Source: Roseateles_B sp041912595 (GTDB lineage Bacteria > Pseudomonadota > Gammaproteobacteria > Burkholderiales > Burkholderiaceae_C). From it: a DNA stretch of 64,000 bases. A program made the position numbers and the translations under genes. Shown here one piece after another: positions 8,374 through 16,992 of the stretch; position 1 is the stretch's first letter; every line of letters starts with the position of its first letter. The DNA lies in assembly GCA_041912595.1 (NCBI GenBank), contig JAYRMR010000025.1, forward strand, positions 7,179 through 71,178, given 5' to 3'. The notes below the pieces were generated by a model. The model did not search any database. It was not told the origin of the DNA and was given only the letters and a program-made list of their open reading frames with translations.

Positions 8374-9219
8374 ATGGACGCCGCCACAGCCTTCTTCCTG
8401 GAAAGCCGTGACGGCAGCCTGCGCTACCTGAACCTCTTCAAGCCTGCGCTCGGGGTGCCCGCCCGCGGGCTGGTGCTGCTCGTGCCGCCCTGGCTGGAGG
8501 AGCTCAACCGCAGCCGCCGCATGCTGGCGCTCGGGGCCGACGCCCTGTGCCGGGCCGGCTTCACGGTGCTGTGGCCCGACCTCTTCGGCTGCGGCGACAG
8601 CGCCGGCGAGCATGGCGAGGCCCGCTGGGACACCTGGCTGTCCGACCTGGACCTGGCCCTGGAGCGCCTGCGCCAGGAAGGCGAGCCCGACAGCCCGCTG
8701 TGGCTGTGGGGCCTGCGCAGCGGTGCCCTGCTGGCCAGCGACTTCGCCCGGCGCCGCGAGCTCGCCTGCCACTGGCTGCTGTGGCAGCCGCAGGTGAGCG
8801 GCGAGCAGGTGCTGCAGCAGTTCCTGCGCCTGCGCCTGGCGGCCGACATGTCCCGCAGCACCCGCCCCTTCGCCGACACCGCCGCCATGCGCCGTGCCCT
8901 GCAATCGGGCGAGGCCATCCACGCGGCGGGCTATGCCGTCCACCCGCAACTGGCCCTGCCGCTGGCGGCCGCCCAGCTCCAGCCGACCCGCGGCGTGGCC
9001 GGCGCCCGCCTCGTCTGGTGCGAGATGGCCAGTGCCGCCACGCAGACCCTCGGCCCGGCGAGCCGCCAGCATCTCGAGACCTGGCGCGCCGCCGGCTACC
9101 AGCTCAGCACCGTCTGCACCCAGGGTCCGCAGTTCTGGGCCAGCCCCGAGGTCACGGTCGGACACGGTCTCATCGACGGCACCCTGCGCAGCCTGTGCGC
9201 CGAGGAGGCCTTCGCATGA
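8374..9219 (+). CDS. Exosortase A system-associated hydrolase 2 (alpha/beta hydrolase fold)
   Basis: A 281-residue alpha/beta-hydrolase-like protein. The oxyanion-side segment LVLLVPPWLEELNRSRRM and the turn WPDLFGCGDS are typical of the group attached to exosortase A loci (TIGR03101 from memory). The expected nucleophile elbow reads GLRSG, so the central position carries Arg where Ser is normal; a serine is shifted by one. Classical hydrolase activity is therefore doubtful. It starts 18 bases after the carrier-protein gene and overlaps the next hydrolase by 4 bases (ATGA), which implies coupled translation. Confidence 0.85.
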   Translation: MDAATAFFLESRDGSLRYLNLFKPALGVPARGLVLLVPPWLEELNRSRRMLALGADALCRAGFTVLWPDLFGCGDSAGEHGEARWDTWLSDLDLALERLRQEGEPDSPLWLWGLRSGALLASDFARRRELACHWLLWQPQVSGEQVLQQFLRLRLAADMSRSTRPFADTAAMRRALQSGEAIHAAGYAVHPQLALPLAAAQLQPTRGVAGARLVWCEMASAATQTLGPASRQHLETWRAAGYQLSTVCTQGPQFWASPEVTVGHGLIDGTLRSLCAEEAFA

Positions 9220-10151
9220 GCGCAGCCGTGGACCTCCGCACCGGCCGCACCGAAGGGCCCCGCATGACCGAGCAGATCTGCACCGTGCCCTGCGCCGGCC
9301 TGCCGCTGCCGGGCATCCTCAGCCTGCCGCTGGCGACGGCGCCGCGCGTGGGCGTGGTCATCGTGGTGGGCGGCCCGCAGTACCGGGTGGGCGCGCACCG
9401 TTTCTTCGTGAGCCTGGCGCGCCAGCTGGCCGGACAGGGCGCTGCCGTGCTGCGCTTCGACCACCGCGGCATGGGCGACGCCCCGGGTGAGGCGCCGGGC
9501 TTCGAGCATCTCGATCCCGAGATCGACGCCGCCGTCGCCGCGCTGCGGCAGGCCTGCCCGGGCGTCGAGCACGTGCTGCTGTGGGGCCTGTGCGATGGCG
9601 CCTCGGCGGCCCTGCTGCACGCCCGGCACGGCGGCGCGCCCATCGCGGGCCTGTTGCTGGCCAACCCCTGGGTCCGCAGCGCCCAGAGCCTGGCACAGGC
9701 ACGGACCCGCCACTACTACCCGGCCCGCCTGGCGAGCGGCGACTTCTGGCGGCGCCTGTTCAGCGGCCGCGTGCGCTGGAGCAGCGTGCGCTCGGCCCTG
9801 GGCGCGGTCAGCCGCAGCCTTGGCAGCGCCGAGCCGCCCGTCGATTTCCGCGCCGGCATGCGCGACGGCCTGGCCCAGGCCCTCGCGCGCCAGACCCGCG
9901 TGAGCTGCCTGCTTTCCGGGGCCGACCTGACCGCCCAGGAGTTCACCGAGACGCTGCGCGAGCCCGCCTGGGCCGCGCTGGCCCAGGCGCCCGGCTTCAG
10001 CGCACAGACGCTGGACGGCGCCGACCACACGTTTTCCGATCCGGAGCATCGGGCCGCCGCGCTGCGCCTGAGCACCCAGTGGCTGCAGGACTTCCTGGCC
10101 CCGGGCGCTCACGCCGGCACAGCCCCCATCTCCGATCCCGCCATTACCTGA
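9216..10151 (+). CDS. Exosortase A system-associated hydrolase 1 (alpha/beta hydrolase fold)
   Basis: A 311-residue alpha/beta hydrolase. It shows VIVVGGPQYRVGAHR, the turn RFDHRGMGD, a nucleophile elbow GLCDG with Cys at the nucleophile position, and a distal ADHTFSD with the catalytic His. This resembles the second hydrolase family of exosortase A loci (TIGR03100 from memory). A thioesterase or acyltransferase role on carrier-protein-bound acyl groups would fit the operon but is inferred. The ATG at 9216 overlaps the previous stop and has GAGGAGG upstream; an internal ATG at 9264 is the alternative and would trim 16 residues that precede the conserved domain. Confidence 0.85.
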   Translation: MSAAVDLRTGRTEGPRMTEQICTVPCAGLPLPGILSLPLATAPRVGVVIVVGGPQYRVGAHRFFVSLARQLAGQGAAVLRFDHRGMGDAPGEAPGFEHLDPEIDAAVAALRQACPGVEHVLLWGLCDGASAALLHARHGGAPIAGLLLANPWVRSAQSLAQARTRHYYPARLASGDFWRRLFSGRVRWSSVRSALGAVSRSLGSAEPPVDFRAGMRDGLAQALARQTRVSCLLSGADLTAQEFTETLREPAWAALAQAPGFSAQTLDGADHTFSDPEHRAAALRLSTQWLQDFLAPGAHAGTAPISDPAIT

Positions 10152-10172
10152 ATCCAGAGGGAGTGACACCGC

Positions 10173-11357
10173 ATGTTGAACGCAGCCAAACAGGTTCTTC
10201 GCAACTGGCGTGAGCAGGCCAGCCTGCCCGCCGAGGCCAAGGCCGAAGCCGTCCGGGACGCGCGCGGCCTGCCCGCGCAGGATCCTGGCATCGACGCCGC
10301 CGTGAAGGCCGCGCTGCAGTGGCTCAAGCGCGCGCAGGACCAGTCGGCCTCGAAGGACGGCGGCGTGGCCCGCGACTTCAGCCTCAAGACCGGCTGGGCC
10401 GTCTCCTACCCCGAGACCACCGGCTACATCGTCTCCACGATGATCGACTGCGGCCAGCGCTTCCAGGACGCCGACTCGCTCGAGCGCGCCCGCCGCATGC
10501 TGGACTGGCTCGTGTCCATCCAGTTCCCGGAAGGCGGCTTCATGGGCGGCAAGATCAACGCCACGCCGCGCGTGCCCGTCACCTTCAACACCGGGCAGAT
10601 CCTGATCGGCCTGGCCTCGGGCGTGGGCGCCTTCGGCGAGCCTTATCTGGCTCCGATGAACAAGGCCGCCGCCTTCCTGCGGGACTCCCTGGATGCCGAC
10701 GGCTGCTGGCGCAAGCACGCCACGCCCTTCGCCGAGCGCGGCGACAAGACCTACGAGACGCACGTCTCCTGGGGCCTGTTCGAGGCCGCGCGCCATGTGG
10801 GCGACCAGGGCTACGCCGAGGCCGCCATGCGCCAGGTCGAGTGGGCCTTCACGCAGCAGCAGGCCAATGGCTGGCTCGCCAACTGCTGCCTCAACAAGCC
10901 GGCAACGCCGCTGACCCACACCCTGGGCTACGCCCTGCGCGGCTTCATGGAAGCCCACCGCTTCACGCAGGACGAGACCGTGCTGCGCCGGGCCATCAAG
11001 ACGGCCGACGGCCTCATGACGGCCCTGCGCCCGGACGGCTTCATCCCCGGCCGCCTGAACCCCGACTGGTCCGCCGCGGTGCAGTGGTCCTGCCTCACCG
11101 GCGAGGTCCAGATCGCCCACAGCTGGCTGATGCTGTTCGAGCTGACCGGTGACCGCAAGTACCGCGACGCCGCACGGCTGGCCAATCGCTACGTGCGCCG
11201 CGCCATCGCCATCGACGGCCCCGAGGACCAGCGCGGCGGCGTGAAGGGCTCCTTCCCGGTGGACGGCGACTACGGCCAGTGGGAATACCTCAACTGGGCC
11301 GCCAAGTTCATGATCGATGCGAACCTCCTGGAGCAGGACATCGATGGCCGCGCCTGA
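10173..11357 (+). CDS. Alpha/alpha-toroid protein of unknown function (prenyltransferase/glycan-lyase-like fold)
   Basis: A 394-residue soluble protein without signal peptide. Repeated helical hairpins recur every 50-60 residues with signatures such as GWAVSYPETTGYIVSTM, FPEGGFMGGK, DGCWRKHATPF, YETHVSWGLFEAAR and DYGQWEYLNWAAKFMID. This pattern belongs to the (alpha/alpha)6 toroid folds shared by squalene cyclases, protein prenyltransferases, and many glycan epimerases, hydrolases and lyases. No DXDD cyclase motif is present. The catalytic class cannot be told from sequence; position between hydrolases and polysaccharide genes favours a carbohydrate substrate. The ATG follows GAGGGAGTG. Its end overlaps the next gene. 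Confidence 0.75.
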   Translation: MLNAAKQVLRNWREQASLPAEAKAEAVRDARGLPAQDPGIDAAVKAALQWLKRAQDQSASKDGGVARDFSLKTGWAVSYPETTGYIVSTMIDCGQRFQDADSLERARRMLDWLVSIQFPEGGFMGGKINATPRVPVTFNTGQILIGLASGVGAFGEPYLAPMNKAAAFLRDSLDADGCWRKHATPFAERGDKTYETHVSWGLFEAARHVGDQGYAEAAMRQVEWAFTQQQANGWLANCCLNKPATPLTHTLGYALRGFMEAHRFTQDETVLRRAIKTADGLMTALRPDGFIPGRLNPDWSAAVQWSCLTGEVQIAHSWLMLFELTGDRKYRDAARLANRYVRRAIAIDGPEDQRGGVKGSFPVDGDYGQWEYLNWAAKFMIDANLLEQDIDGRA

Positions 11358-12276
11358 TCTCAAGGAACGTCTCAAGGCACCGCTGCGCCGCCTGCTGAAC
11401 GCCTGGCGTGCCCGCCGGCGCAGCGCCGAGCTCAAGGCGGAGCAGCCGCACACCAGCAAGGCCGAGATCGTCGCGGGCCTGCGCGCCATGGGCATCGTCC
11501 CGGGCGACACGGTGATGCTGCACTCCTCGCTCAAGAGCCTGGGCTACGTCGAGGGCGGCCCCACGGCCGTGCTGGAGGCGATCCACGAGGCCATCAGCCC
11601 CGGCGGCACGCTGGTCGTGCCGACGTACTACCTGCCGGGCGGCACCATCTACGCCACCTGCCAGATGCAGGGCTATGTGTTCGACCCGCGCGAGCACGGC
11701 TCGAATCTGGGCGCCCTGCCCGCCGCCTTCCTCAAGATGCCCGGCATCCGCCGCAGCATCCACCCGACGCACTCCGTCTCGGCCCTGGGCCCGCTGGCGG
11801 AGGACATCGTCGGCCAGCACCACCTGGCGCCCTCGGTCTGCGGCCGGCTGTCGCCCTGGGAGCGCTGCGTGCATCACAAGGCCAAGATCCTCGGCCTCGG
11901 CATCAGCATGGGCCCGGTGACCTTCTACCACCTCATCGAGGACCTCATGGACGAGCGCTTCCCGCTGCCCGTGCGGATGAAGGAGACGTTCCGGATGCCC
12001 TGCAAGGACTGGGACGGCCGCGACCTCCTGGTGCCCGTGCGCCCGCTGGACCCGGCCTTCCAGGGCCAGCGCATCGACCACAAGTCCCGCGCCGACCTCC
12101 GCCAGCACTTCTACGACCGCTACCTGGCGGCCGGCATCCTGCATCCCGGCCAGGTGGGCCCGGCGCGCTCCTGGTGGATCCGCGCCGACGAGTTCCACCG
12201 CCACCTCGAGCGGGACGCGATGCACGGTCTCACCATCTACACCACGCCCGAGGAGCTGTCGCGTCTGCGGGCCTGA
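11344..12276 (+). CDS. AAC(3)-fold N-acetyltransferase in the polysaccharide operon
   Basis: A 310-residue member of the aminoglycoside 3-N-acetyltransferase/YokD fold family. The domain begins at SKAEIVAGLRAMGIVPGDTVMLHSSLKSLG and contains the usual RSIHPTHSV segment with its conserved His. Relatives in polysaccharide loci are thought to acetylate or acylate amino sugars with acetyl-CoA; the cellular context here makes drug resistance unlikely. The ATG at 11344 lies within the last codons of the toroid gene (14-base overlap), indicating coupling. A basic segment at residues 5-30 could allow membrane contact. Confidence 0.82.
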   Translation: MAAPDLKERLKAPLRRLLNAWRARRRSAELKAEQPHTSKAEIVAGLRAMGIVPGDTVMLHSSLKSLGYVEGGPTAVLEAIHEAISPGGTLVVPTYYLPGGTIYATCQMQGYVFDPREHGSNLGALPAAFLKMPGIRRSIHPTHSVSALGPLAEDIVGQHHLAPSVCGRLSPWERCVHHKAKILGLGISMGPVTFYHLIEDLMDERFPLPVRMKETFRMPCKDWDGRDLLVPVRPLDPAFQGQRIDHKSRADLRQHFYDRYLAAGILHPGQVGPARSWWIRADEFHRHLERDAMHGLTIYTTPEELSRLRA

Positions 12277-12297
12277 GGCCCGGCGCGAACCGCACCG

Positions 12298-13746
12298 ATG
12301 CAAGTCCGAGACCGATTCCTCCACGGCCTGAAGTGGTCCGCCATCGGCAAGCTGGGCAGCCAGCTGCTGAGCTGGGCGGCCACGGTCGTGGTGATGCGCC
12401 TGCTGCAGACCTCCGACTACGGTCTGATGATGATGACGATGGTCGTCATCACGCTGCTGTCCAACCTCAACGAGTTCGGCTTCGGCTCCGCGCTCGTGCG
12501 CGGCGAGTCCCTCGACCGCCGCGTGTGCGGGGCGGTCTTCGGCGCCATGTTGTGCGTGGCCACCGCCCTGAACCTGCTGCTGTGGCTCGGCGCCGAGCCG
12601 CTGGCGCGCTTCTTCAATGACCCGCGCCTGGCGGAGCTGCTGCGCCCCGCAGGCCTGATCTTCCTGATCTCGGCGCTGAGCACCGTGCCGGAATCCGTGC
12701 TGCGGCGTGAGATGGACTTCAAGGCCATCGCCTATGCCGACGTGGCGTCCGTCATCGCCACGAGCGTCACCTCGCTGGGCCTCGCCTACGCCGGCCACGG
12801 GGTCTGGGCCCTGCTCCTGGCCAATCTCGTGGGGGCGGCCGTGCGGACCGTGCTGCTGCATCTGCAGTCGCACACGCGCGTCTGGCCCAACGCCGATTTC
12901 CGCCAACTGCGCACCCTGCTGGGCTATGGCAGCAACCTCACCGCGAGCCGCTTCACCTGGTGGTTCATGGCCCAGGCCGATGCGCTGATCGGTGGCAAGC
13001 TGCTGAGCGCCTCGGCGCTGGGCGTCTACTCGGTGGCGCTCACACTGGCCTCGCTGCCGCTGCAGAAGTCCATGCAGGTGGTCAACCAGGTCGCCTTCAG
13101 CGCCATCGCCCGGCTCAAGAACGGCGGTCAGCCGGTGCAGCCCGAACTGCTGCGCGGCCTGCGCAGCCTGAGCCTGATCTCCCTGCCCGCCTGCGCGCTC
13201 CTGGCGCTGCTGGCCGAGCCGCTGGTGCTGCTGGTGAGCGGCTCGCAATGGGCCCTGGCGGCGCCGCCGCTTCAGCTGATGGCCCTGGCCGTGCCCTTGC
13301 GCCTGTGCAGCGCCATCCTCGCCACCGCGCTCATCGCGACGGGGCATGCCGGCGCCGACTTCAAGAACACGCTCAGCGGCGCCGTCGTCATGCCGGCGGC
13401 CTTCCTGGCCGGGGCCTGGTTCGGCGGCACCAACGGGCTGGCGGCCGCGTGGACCGTGGGCGTGCCCCTGGTCTTCCTGATCAATTTCCCCCGCAGCGCC
13501 CGCTTGCTAGACTTGTCGCTCGGTGCCGTGCTGGGCACGTTCCGCACCGGCCTGCTGGCCTGCGTGCCGCTCGTGGCCGCCGTCATCGGCGCCGCCCGGC
13601 TGGTGCCGGAACCAGCGGTCTGGCAGCTGCTCGTCCCGGGCGCGGCCGGTGTACTGAGCTATGTGCTCGCCCTCCTGGCGATCGACCGCTCCTTCCGCCA
13701 ATGGGCCCAGGCCCGCCTGGCGGCTCGTTTGAACAAGGATTCGTAA
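12298..13746 (+). CDS. Polysaccharide/O-antigen flippase (Wzx/PST family)
   Basis: A 482-residue integral membrane protein with about 12-14 hydrophobic segments and the N-terminal pattern of the MOP-superfamily polysaccharide transporters (GLKWSAIGKLGSQLLSWAAT, then LQTSDYGLM). These move undecaprenyl-linked glycans across the inner membrane. Its place after the acetyltransferase and directly before the asparagine-synthetase-like gene suggests that the operon builds or modifies an exported glycan. Its stop and the next start overlap as TAATG, so the two proteins are translationally coupled. Confidence 0.88.
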   Translation: MQVRDRFLHGLKWSAIGKLGSQLLSWAATVVVMRLLQTSDYGLMMMTMVVITLLSNLNEFGFGSALVRGESLDRRVCGAVFGAMLCVATALNLLLWLGAEPLARFFNDPRLAELLRPAGLIFLISALSTVPESVLRREMDFKAIAYADVASVIATSVTSLGLAYAGHGVWALLLANLVGAAVRTVLLHLQSHTRVWPNADFRQLRTLLGYGSNLTASRFTWWFMAQADALIGGKLLSASALGVYSVALTLASLPLQKSMQVVNQVAFSAIARLKNGGQPVQPELLRGLRSLSLISLPACALLALLAEPLVLLVSGSQWALAAPPLQLMALAVPLRLCSAILATALIATGHAGADFKNTLSGAVVMPAAFLAGAWFGGTNGLAAAWTVGVPLVFLINFPRSARLLDLSLGAVLGTFRTGLLACVPLVAAVIGAARLVPEPAVWQLLVPGAAGVLSYVLALLAIDRSFRQWAQARLAARLNKDS

Positions 13747-15440
13747 TGGCGATTTTCTTTGCGGCCGTCGGCGGCAGCCCGGAGGACCTGCAGCGGCTCA
13801 AGGCCGCGGCCTCCGCTGCCCTGGGCCGTGAGCTGGGCGACGCCCCCCTCGAGACCGCCGAGGCCCCCGGCCTCTTCGCCGTGTGGCACGAGCTGGGCAT
13901 CTGGGCCCCGGTCTCCCACCACCGCCGGGCGGACGGTGCCGTGTCCATCCTCGCCGGTGAGCCCATCCTGCATCTGGACGGCCACCGGGTCTCCCAGCAG
14001 GACACCCTGGCCCGCTACGCCGAAGGTGCGTTGCCGGCACTGCTCCAGCAGTCCCATGGCACCTTCTGCGGCGTCCGCCTGGACCTGCCGCAGGCGCGCC
14101 TCCACGCCTTCACCGACAAGCTGGGCGTGCGCACGCTCTACACCGGCGAGCACCGCGGCATCCACTTCTTCACGAATGCGCGCTGGCTGCTGCAGGGCCT
14201 GGGAGACGTGATCGCGCTGGAGCCGGATCCCCAGGGCGTGATGGAGATCGCCTCCATGGCCTTCCCCCTGGCGGAACGGACACGCTACCGCGGCATCCGT
14301 GCCTGCTACGGCGCCGAGCTGGTGGAGGCCCGGGCGGGCGGCACCACGAAGACGACGTACCACGACTGGCAAGACCTGACCCCGCTGGACGCCGCCAAGC
14401 CCTATGAGGTCGAGCTCTACGAGACCTTCCTCACGGCCGTGCGCGACCGCCAGGGCGAGGCCGAGGAGCAGACGGCCTTCCTGTCCGGGGGCATGGACTC
14501 GCGCCTGATCGCCGCCAGCCTCGCCCACAGCGGCATCCGCCTCAACACCCTCAACTTCGCGCCGAGTGACACGCAGGACCTGACCTTTGGCCGCATGGCG
14601 GCACAGGCGCTGGGCGCGCGGCACTTCGAGTTCCCGCTCGGTCCGGACAACTTCGACAGCAAGCAGATCCAGACCATCGCCGCATGGAAGGCGCAGGACG
14701 GCGGCCGCAACTTCGATCGCCGCATCTGGTCGGGCGACGGCGGCAGCGTGGGCCTCGGGCATGTCTACCTGGACGAGCCCATCGTCCGCCTCGCGGCCGA
14801 GCGCCGCTACGACGAGGCCGCGGCGCTGCTGTGCCGCAAGAGCAAGTGGGGCATCCCGTCGCGCGCGCTGCGCCCGCAGTACCGCGAGCTGGCCCGCCGC
14901 GTGCAGTCCGAGGTGGCCGCCGAGATGCGCCGCTGGGACCGCGTGCCCGAGAAGGCGGCCTACCTCTTCCTGATGCTCAACGACCAGCGCCGCCACCTCA
15001 TCGGGCATTTCGAGACGGTGCACAAGAAGGGCTTCGACTTCGCGCTGCCCTTCTTCGACGCCCGCGTGATCGCCAAGGTGCTGGCCGGCCCCAACGAGGA
15101 CCTGCTGAACCACCGCGTCTACAACCGCATCCTGCTCGCGCTGCCCGGCCCCATCGCCCAGGTGCCGTGGCAGGCCTACCCGGGGCATGACCCGTGTCCC
15201 GTCCCCGTGCTGCCCGAGCTCAAGCTGCGCTACCAGTGGGAAGCCTGCTATGACGAGGACGACACCCAGATGCTCAAGGACCGGCACACCGCGCACTGCC
15301 TGCGTGCGGCCCTGCGGCCGGGCAGCCCGCTGCTGTCCCGCACCAACCTGCTGGCCGCCTGGGTGCTGACCAAGACCGGCTTGCGCGACCAGTCCTTCTA
15401 CGGGCGCTACGCCGACGCCCTGGAGCAGGCGAACCGCTGA
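13746..15440 (+). CDS. Asparagine-synthetase-like protein lacking the glutaminase cysteine
   Basis: A 564-residue two-domain protein. The C-terminal half has the ATP-pyrophosphatase motif SGGMDS at 247-252, so it should adenylate a carboxylate. The N-terminal half resembles the Ntn glutaminase domain (GTFCGVRLDLPQARLHAFTDKLGVRTLY) but begins MAIFFAAVGG, so the catalytic Cys that must follow Met in true glutamine-dependent synthetases is absent. Amide formation with an amine other than glutamine-derived ammonia, as in beta-lactam synthetase, is the natural inference. It is the last gene of the operon. Normal length for the family (550-650). Confidence 0.85.
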   Translation: MAIFFAAVGGSPEDLQRLKAAASAALGRELGDAPLETAEAPGLFAVWHELGIWAPVSHHRRADGAVSILAGEPILHLDGHRVSQQDTLARYAEGALPALLQQSHGTFCGVRLDLPQARLHAFTDKLGVRTLYTGEHRGIHFFTNARWLLQGLGDVIALEPDPQGVMEIASMAFPLAERTRYRGIRACYGAELVEARAGGTTKTTYHDWQDLTPLDAAKPYEVELYETFLTAVRDRQGEAEEQTAFLSGGMDSRLIAASLAHSGIRLNTLNFAPSDTQDLTFGRMAAQALGARHFEFPLGPDNFDSKQIQTIAAWKAQDGGRNFDRRIWSGDGGSVGLGHVYLDEPIVRLAAERRYDEAAALLCRKSKWGIPSRALRPQYRELARRVQSEVAAEMRRWDRVPEKAAYLFLMLNDQRRHLIGHFETVHKKGFDFALPFFDARVIAKVLAGPNEDLLNHRVYNRILLALPGPIAQVPWQAYPGHDPCPVPVLPELKLRYQWEACYDEDDTQMLKDRHTAHCLRAALRPGSPLLSRTNLLAAWVLTKTGLRDQSFYGRYADALEQANR

Positions 15441-15460
15441 CGGCCGCTCGCGCCAGCGAC

Positions 15461-15484
15461 AAGGGCGGCCCGTGGGCCGCCCTT
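15461..15484. terminator. Hairpin between convergent genes
   Basis: A perfect 11-bp stem, AAGGGCGGCCC (15461-15471) with GGGCCGCCCTT (15474-15484) and a 2-base loop, lies between the stop of the asparagine-synthetase-like gene and the convergent E2 stop. There is no T-run beyond TTG, so it may act as a bidirectional weak terminator or as 3'-end protection. Confidence 0.6.
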
Positions 15485-15515
15485 GTGCTGTGTGGGCCCG
15501 CGCTGGGCCGGACGA

Positions 15516-16886
15516 TCAGTCGATGAACAGCGTGGCCGGCGCCTCGAGCTGGGCACGGATCGACTGGATGAACTCGGCCGCATCCTGCCCGTCCACCACG
15601 CGGTGGTCGAAGGACGAGGAGAGGTTCATCAGCAGGCGCGCCACCACCTGGCCGCTCTTGAACATCGGCCGCTCGACGATGCGGTTCACGCCCAGGATGC
15701 CGACCTCGGGATGGTTGATCACCGGCGTCGTGACGATGCCGCCCAGCGGCCCGAGGCTGGAGATCGTGAACGTGGAGCCGCTCAGCTCGTCCCGCGTCGC
15801 CTTGCCGGTGCGCGCCACCTCGGCCAGGCGCCGGATCTCGGCCGCGCAGCTCCAGAGGTCCAGGGCCTCGGCGTGGCGGATCACCGGGACCATCAGGCCC
15901 GAGGGCGTCTGCGCGGCGATGCCCAGATGCATGGCCTCGTAGCGGTTGACCACGCCGGCCTCGTCGTCGAAGCGCGCGTTGATCTGCGGGAAGTCGCGCA
16001 GCGAGCGGCACACGGCGCGCACCAGCAGGGGCAGCACGGTCAGCTTGCCGCGGGTCTTGCCATGCAGCGCATTGAGGCGCTCGCGCAGCGCCTCCAGCTC
16101 GGTGACGTCCACCTCTTCCACATAGCTGAAGTGCGGGATGCGACGCTTGCTCTCCTGCATCTTCTCGGCGATCTTGCGACGCAGACCGGTGACCTTGCTG
16201 GCCTCGATGCCGTCGCCGCGAGGCGAGATGAGGTGGCGCTCGCTGGGCCGCACGGGGGCCGCGGCCGCCACGGCGCCGGGCGCGTTCACGAAGGGCGAGC
16301 CGCTGCCCGGCTGCAGACCTTGCGGATGCGCGGCGGCAAAGCCCTCCACATCGGCATGCGTGATGCGGCCGGCGGTGCCGGTGGCGCGCACCTGGCCCAG
16401 GTCCACGCCCAGCTCCCAGGCGCGGCGGCGCACCGAGGGCGAGGCGATGGGGCGGGCGCCCGGCGCAGCCGCGGCAGGCACCGCGACCGCGGCCGGCGCC
16501 GGAACGGCCGCCGCAGCGGCCACAGCAGCCACGGCAGCCACGGGCGCGGCCGCCGCCAGGGCCGGTGCGGCCACTGGCGTCGGTGCGGGTGCGGGCGTGG
16601 GCGCCGCGACCGGCGCGGATGCGGCCGTCTCCACGGGGGCCGCACCCTCGATCGCGATCTCGATCAGCGCCGAGCCCACGCGCATCACGGTGCCGGCTTC
16701 GGCCCCGAGGCGCTGCACGACGCCCTTGACCGGCGACGGGATCTCGACCGTCGCCTTGTCCGTCATCACGTCCGCGACGACCTGGTCCTCGCGCACCACA
16801 TCACCCGGCTTCACGTGCCAGGCCACCAGCTCGACTTCGACGATGCCTTCGCCGATGTCGGGCATCTTGATCGTATGAATGCTCAT
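15516..16886 (-). CDS. bkdB: 2-oxo acid dehydrogenase E2 (dihydrolipoyl acyltransferase), branched-chain type
   Basis: A 456-residue E2 subunit. One lipoyl domain (about residues 1-80, lipoyl lysine in VMTDKATVEI) is followed by an Ala/Pro-rich flexible linker (about 90-155), a peripheral-subunit-binding domain (about 155-195, SPSVRRRAWELGVDLGQV) and the acyltransferase core ending in the active-site motif FDHRVVDGQDAAEF. Together with the adjacent E1 genes it forms the branched-chain 2-oxo acid dehydrogenase, which converts the valine, leucine and isoleucine keto acids to acyl-CoA. ATG at 16886 is preceded by AGGAGG; a TTG directly before it is not needed. No E3 gene follows. Confidence 0.92.
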   Translation of the reverse strand: MSIHTIKMPDIGEGIVEVELVAWHVKPGDVVREDQVVADVMTDKATVEIPSPVKGVVQRLGAEAGTVMRVGSALIEIAIEGAAPVETAASAPVAAPTPAPAPTPVAAPALAAAAPVAAVAAVAAAAAVPAPAAVAVPAAAAPGARPIASPSVRRRAWELGVDLGQVRATGTAGRITHADVEGFAAAHPQGLQPGSGSPFVNAPGAVAAAAPVRPSERHLISPRGDGIEASKVTGLRRKIAEKMQESKRRIPHFSYVEEVDVTELEALRERLNALHGKTRGKLTVLPLLVRAVCRSLRDFPQINARFDDEAGVVNRYEAMHLGIAAQTPSGLMVPVIRHAEALDLWSCAAEIRRLAEVARTGKATRDELSGSTFTISSLGPLGGIVTTPVINHPEVGILGVNRIVERPMFKSGQVVARLLMNLSSSFDHRVVDGQDAAEFIQSIRAQLEAPATLFID

Positions 16887-16992
16887 CAAACCTCCTGCCG
16901 GACCGCGCCGAGGCGGCCCTGCTGCGCACAGCGGCGCGATTGCTCACGAGCGACGGCGCGACGGCCGTGCAGCTCCATTCCTTGCATGACGC

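Noticed and set aside
11344..12276. An aminoglycoside resistance gene
   Set aside because: The AAC(3) fold is present, but overlap with polysaccharide genes and lack of mobile elements point to sugar acylation.
9096..13347. Long antisense frames over the hydrolase to flippase genes
   Set aside because: Same high-GC artefact; the plus-strand genes have ribosome sites, overlaps and conserved motifs.
16138..16878. An Ala/Thr-rich protein antisense to the E2 gene
   Set aside because: It mirrors the Ala/Pro linker of E2 and has no motif of its own.
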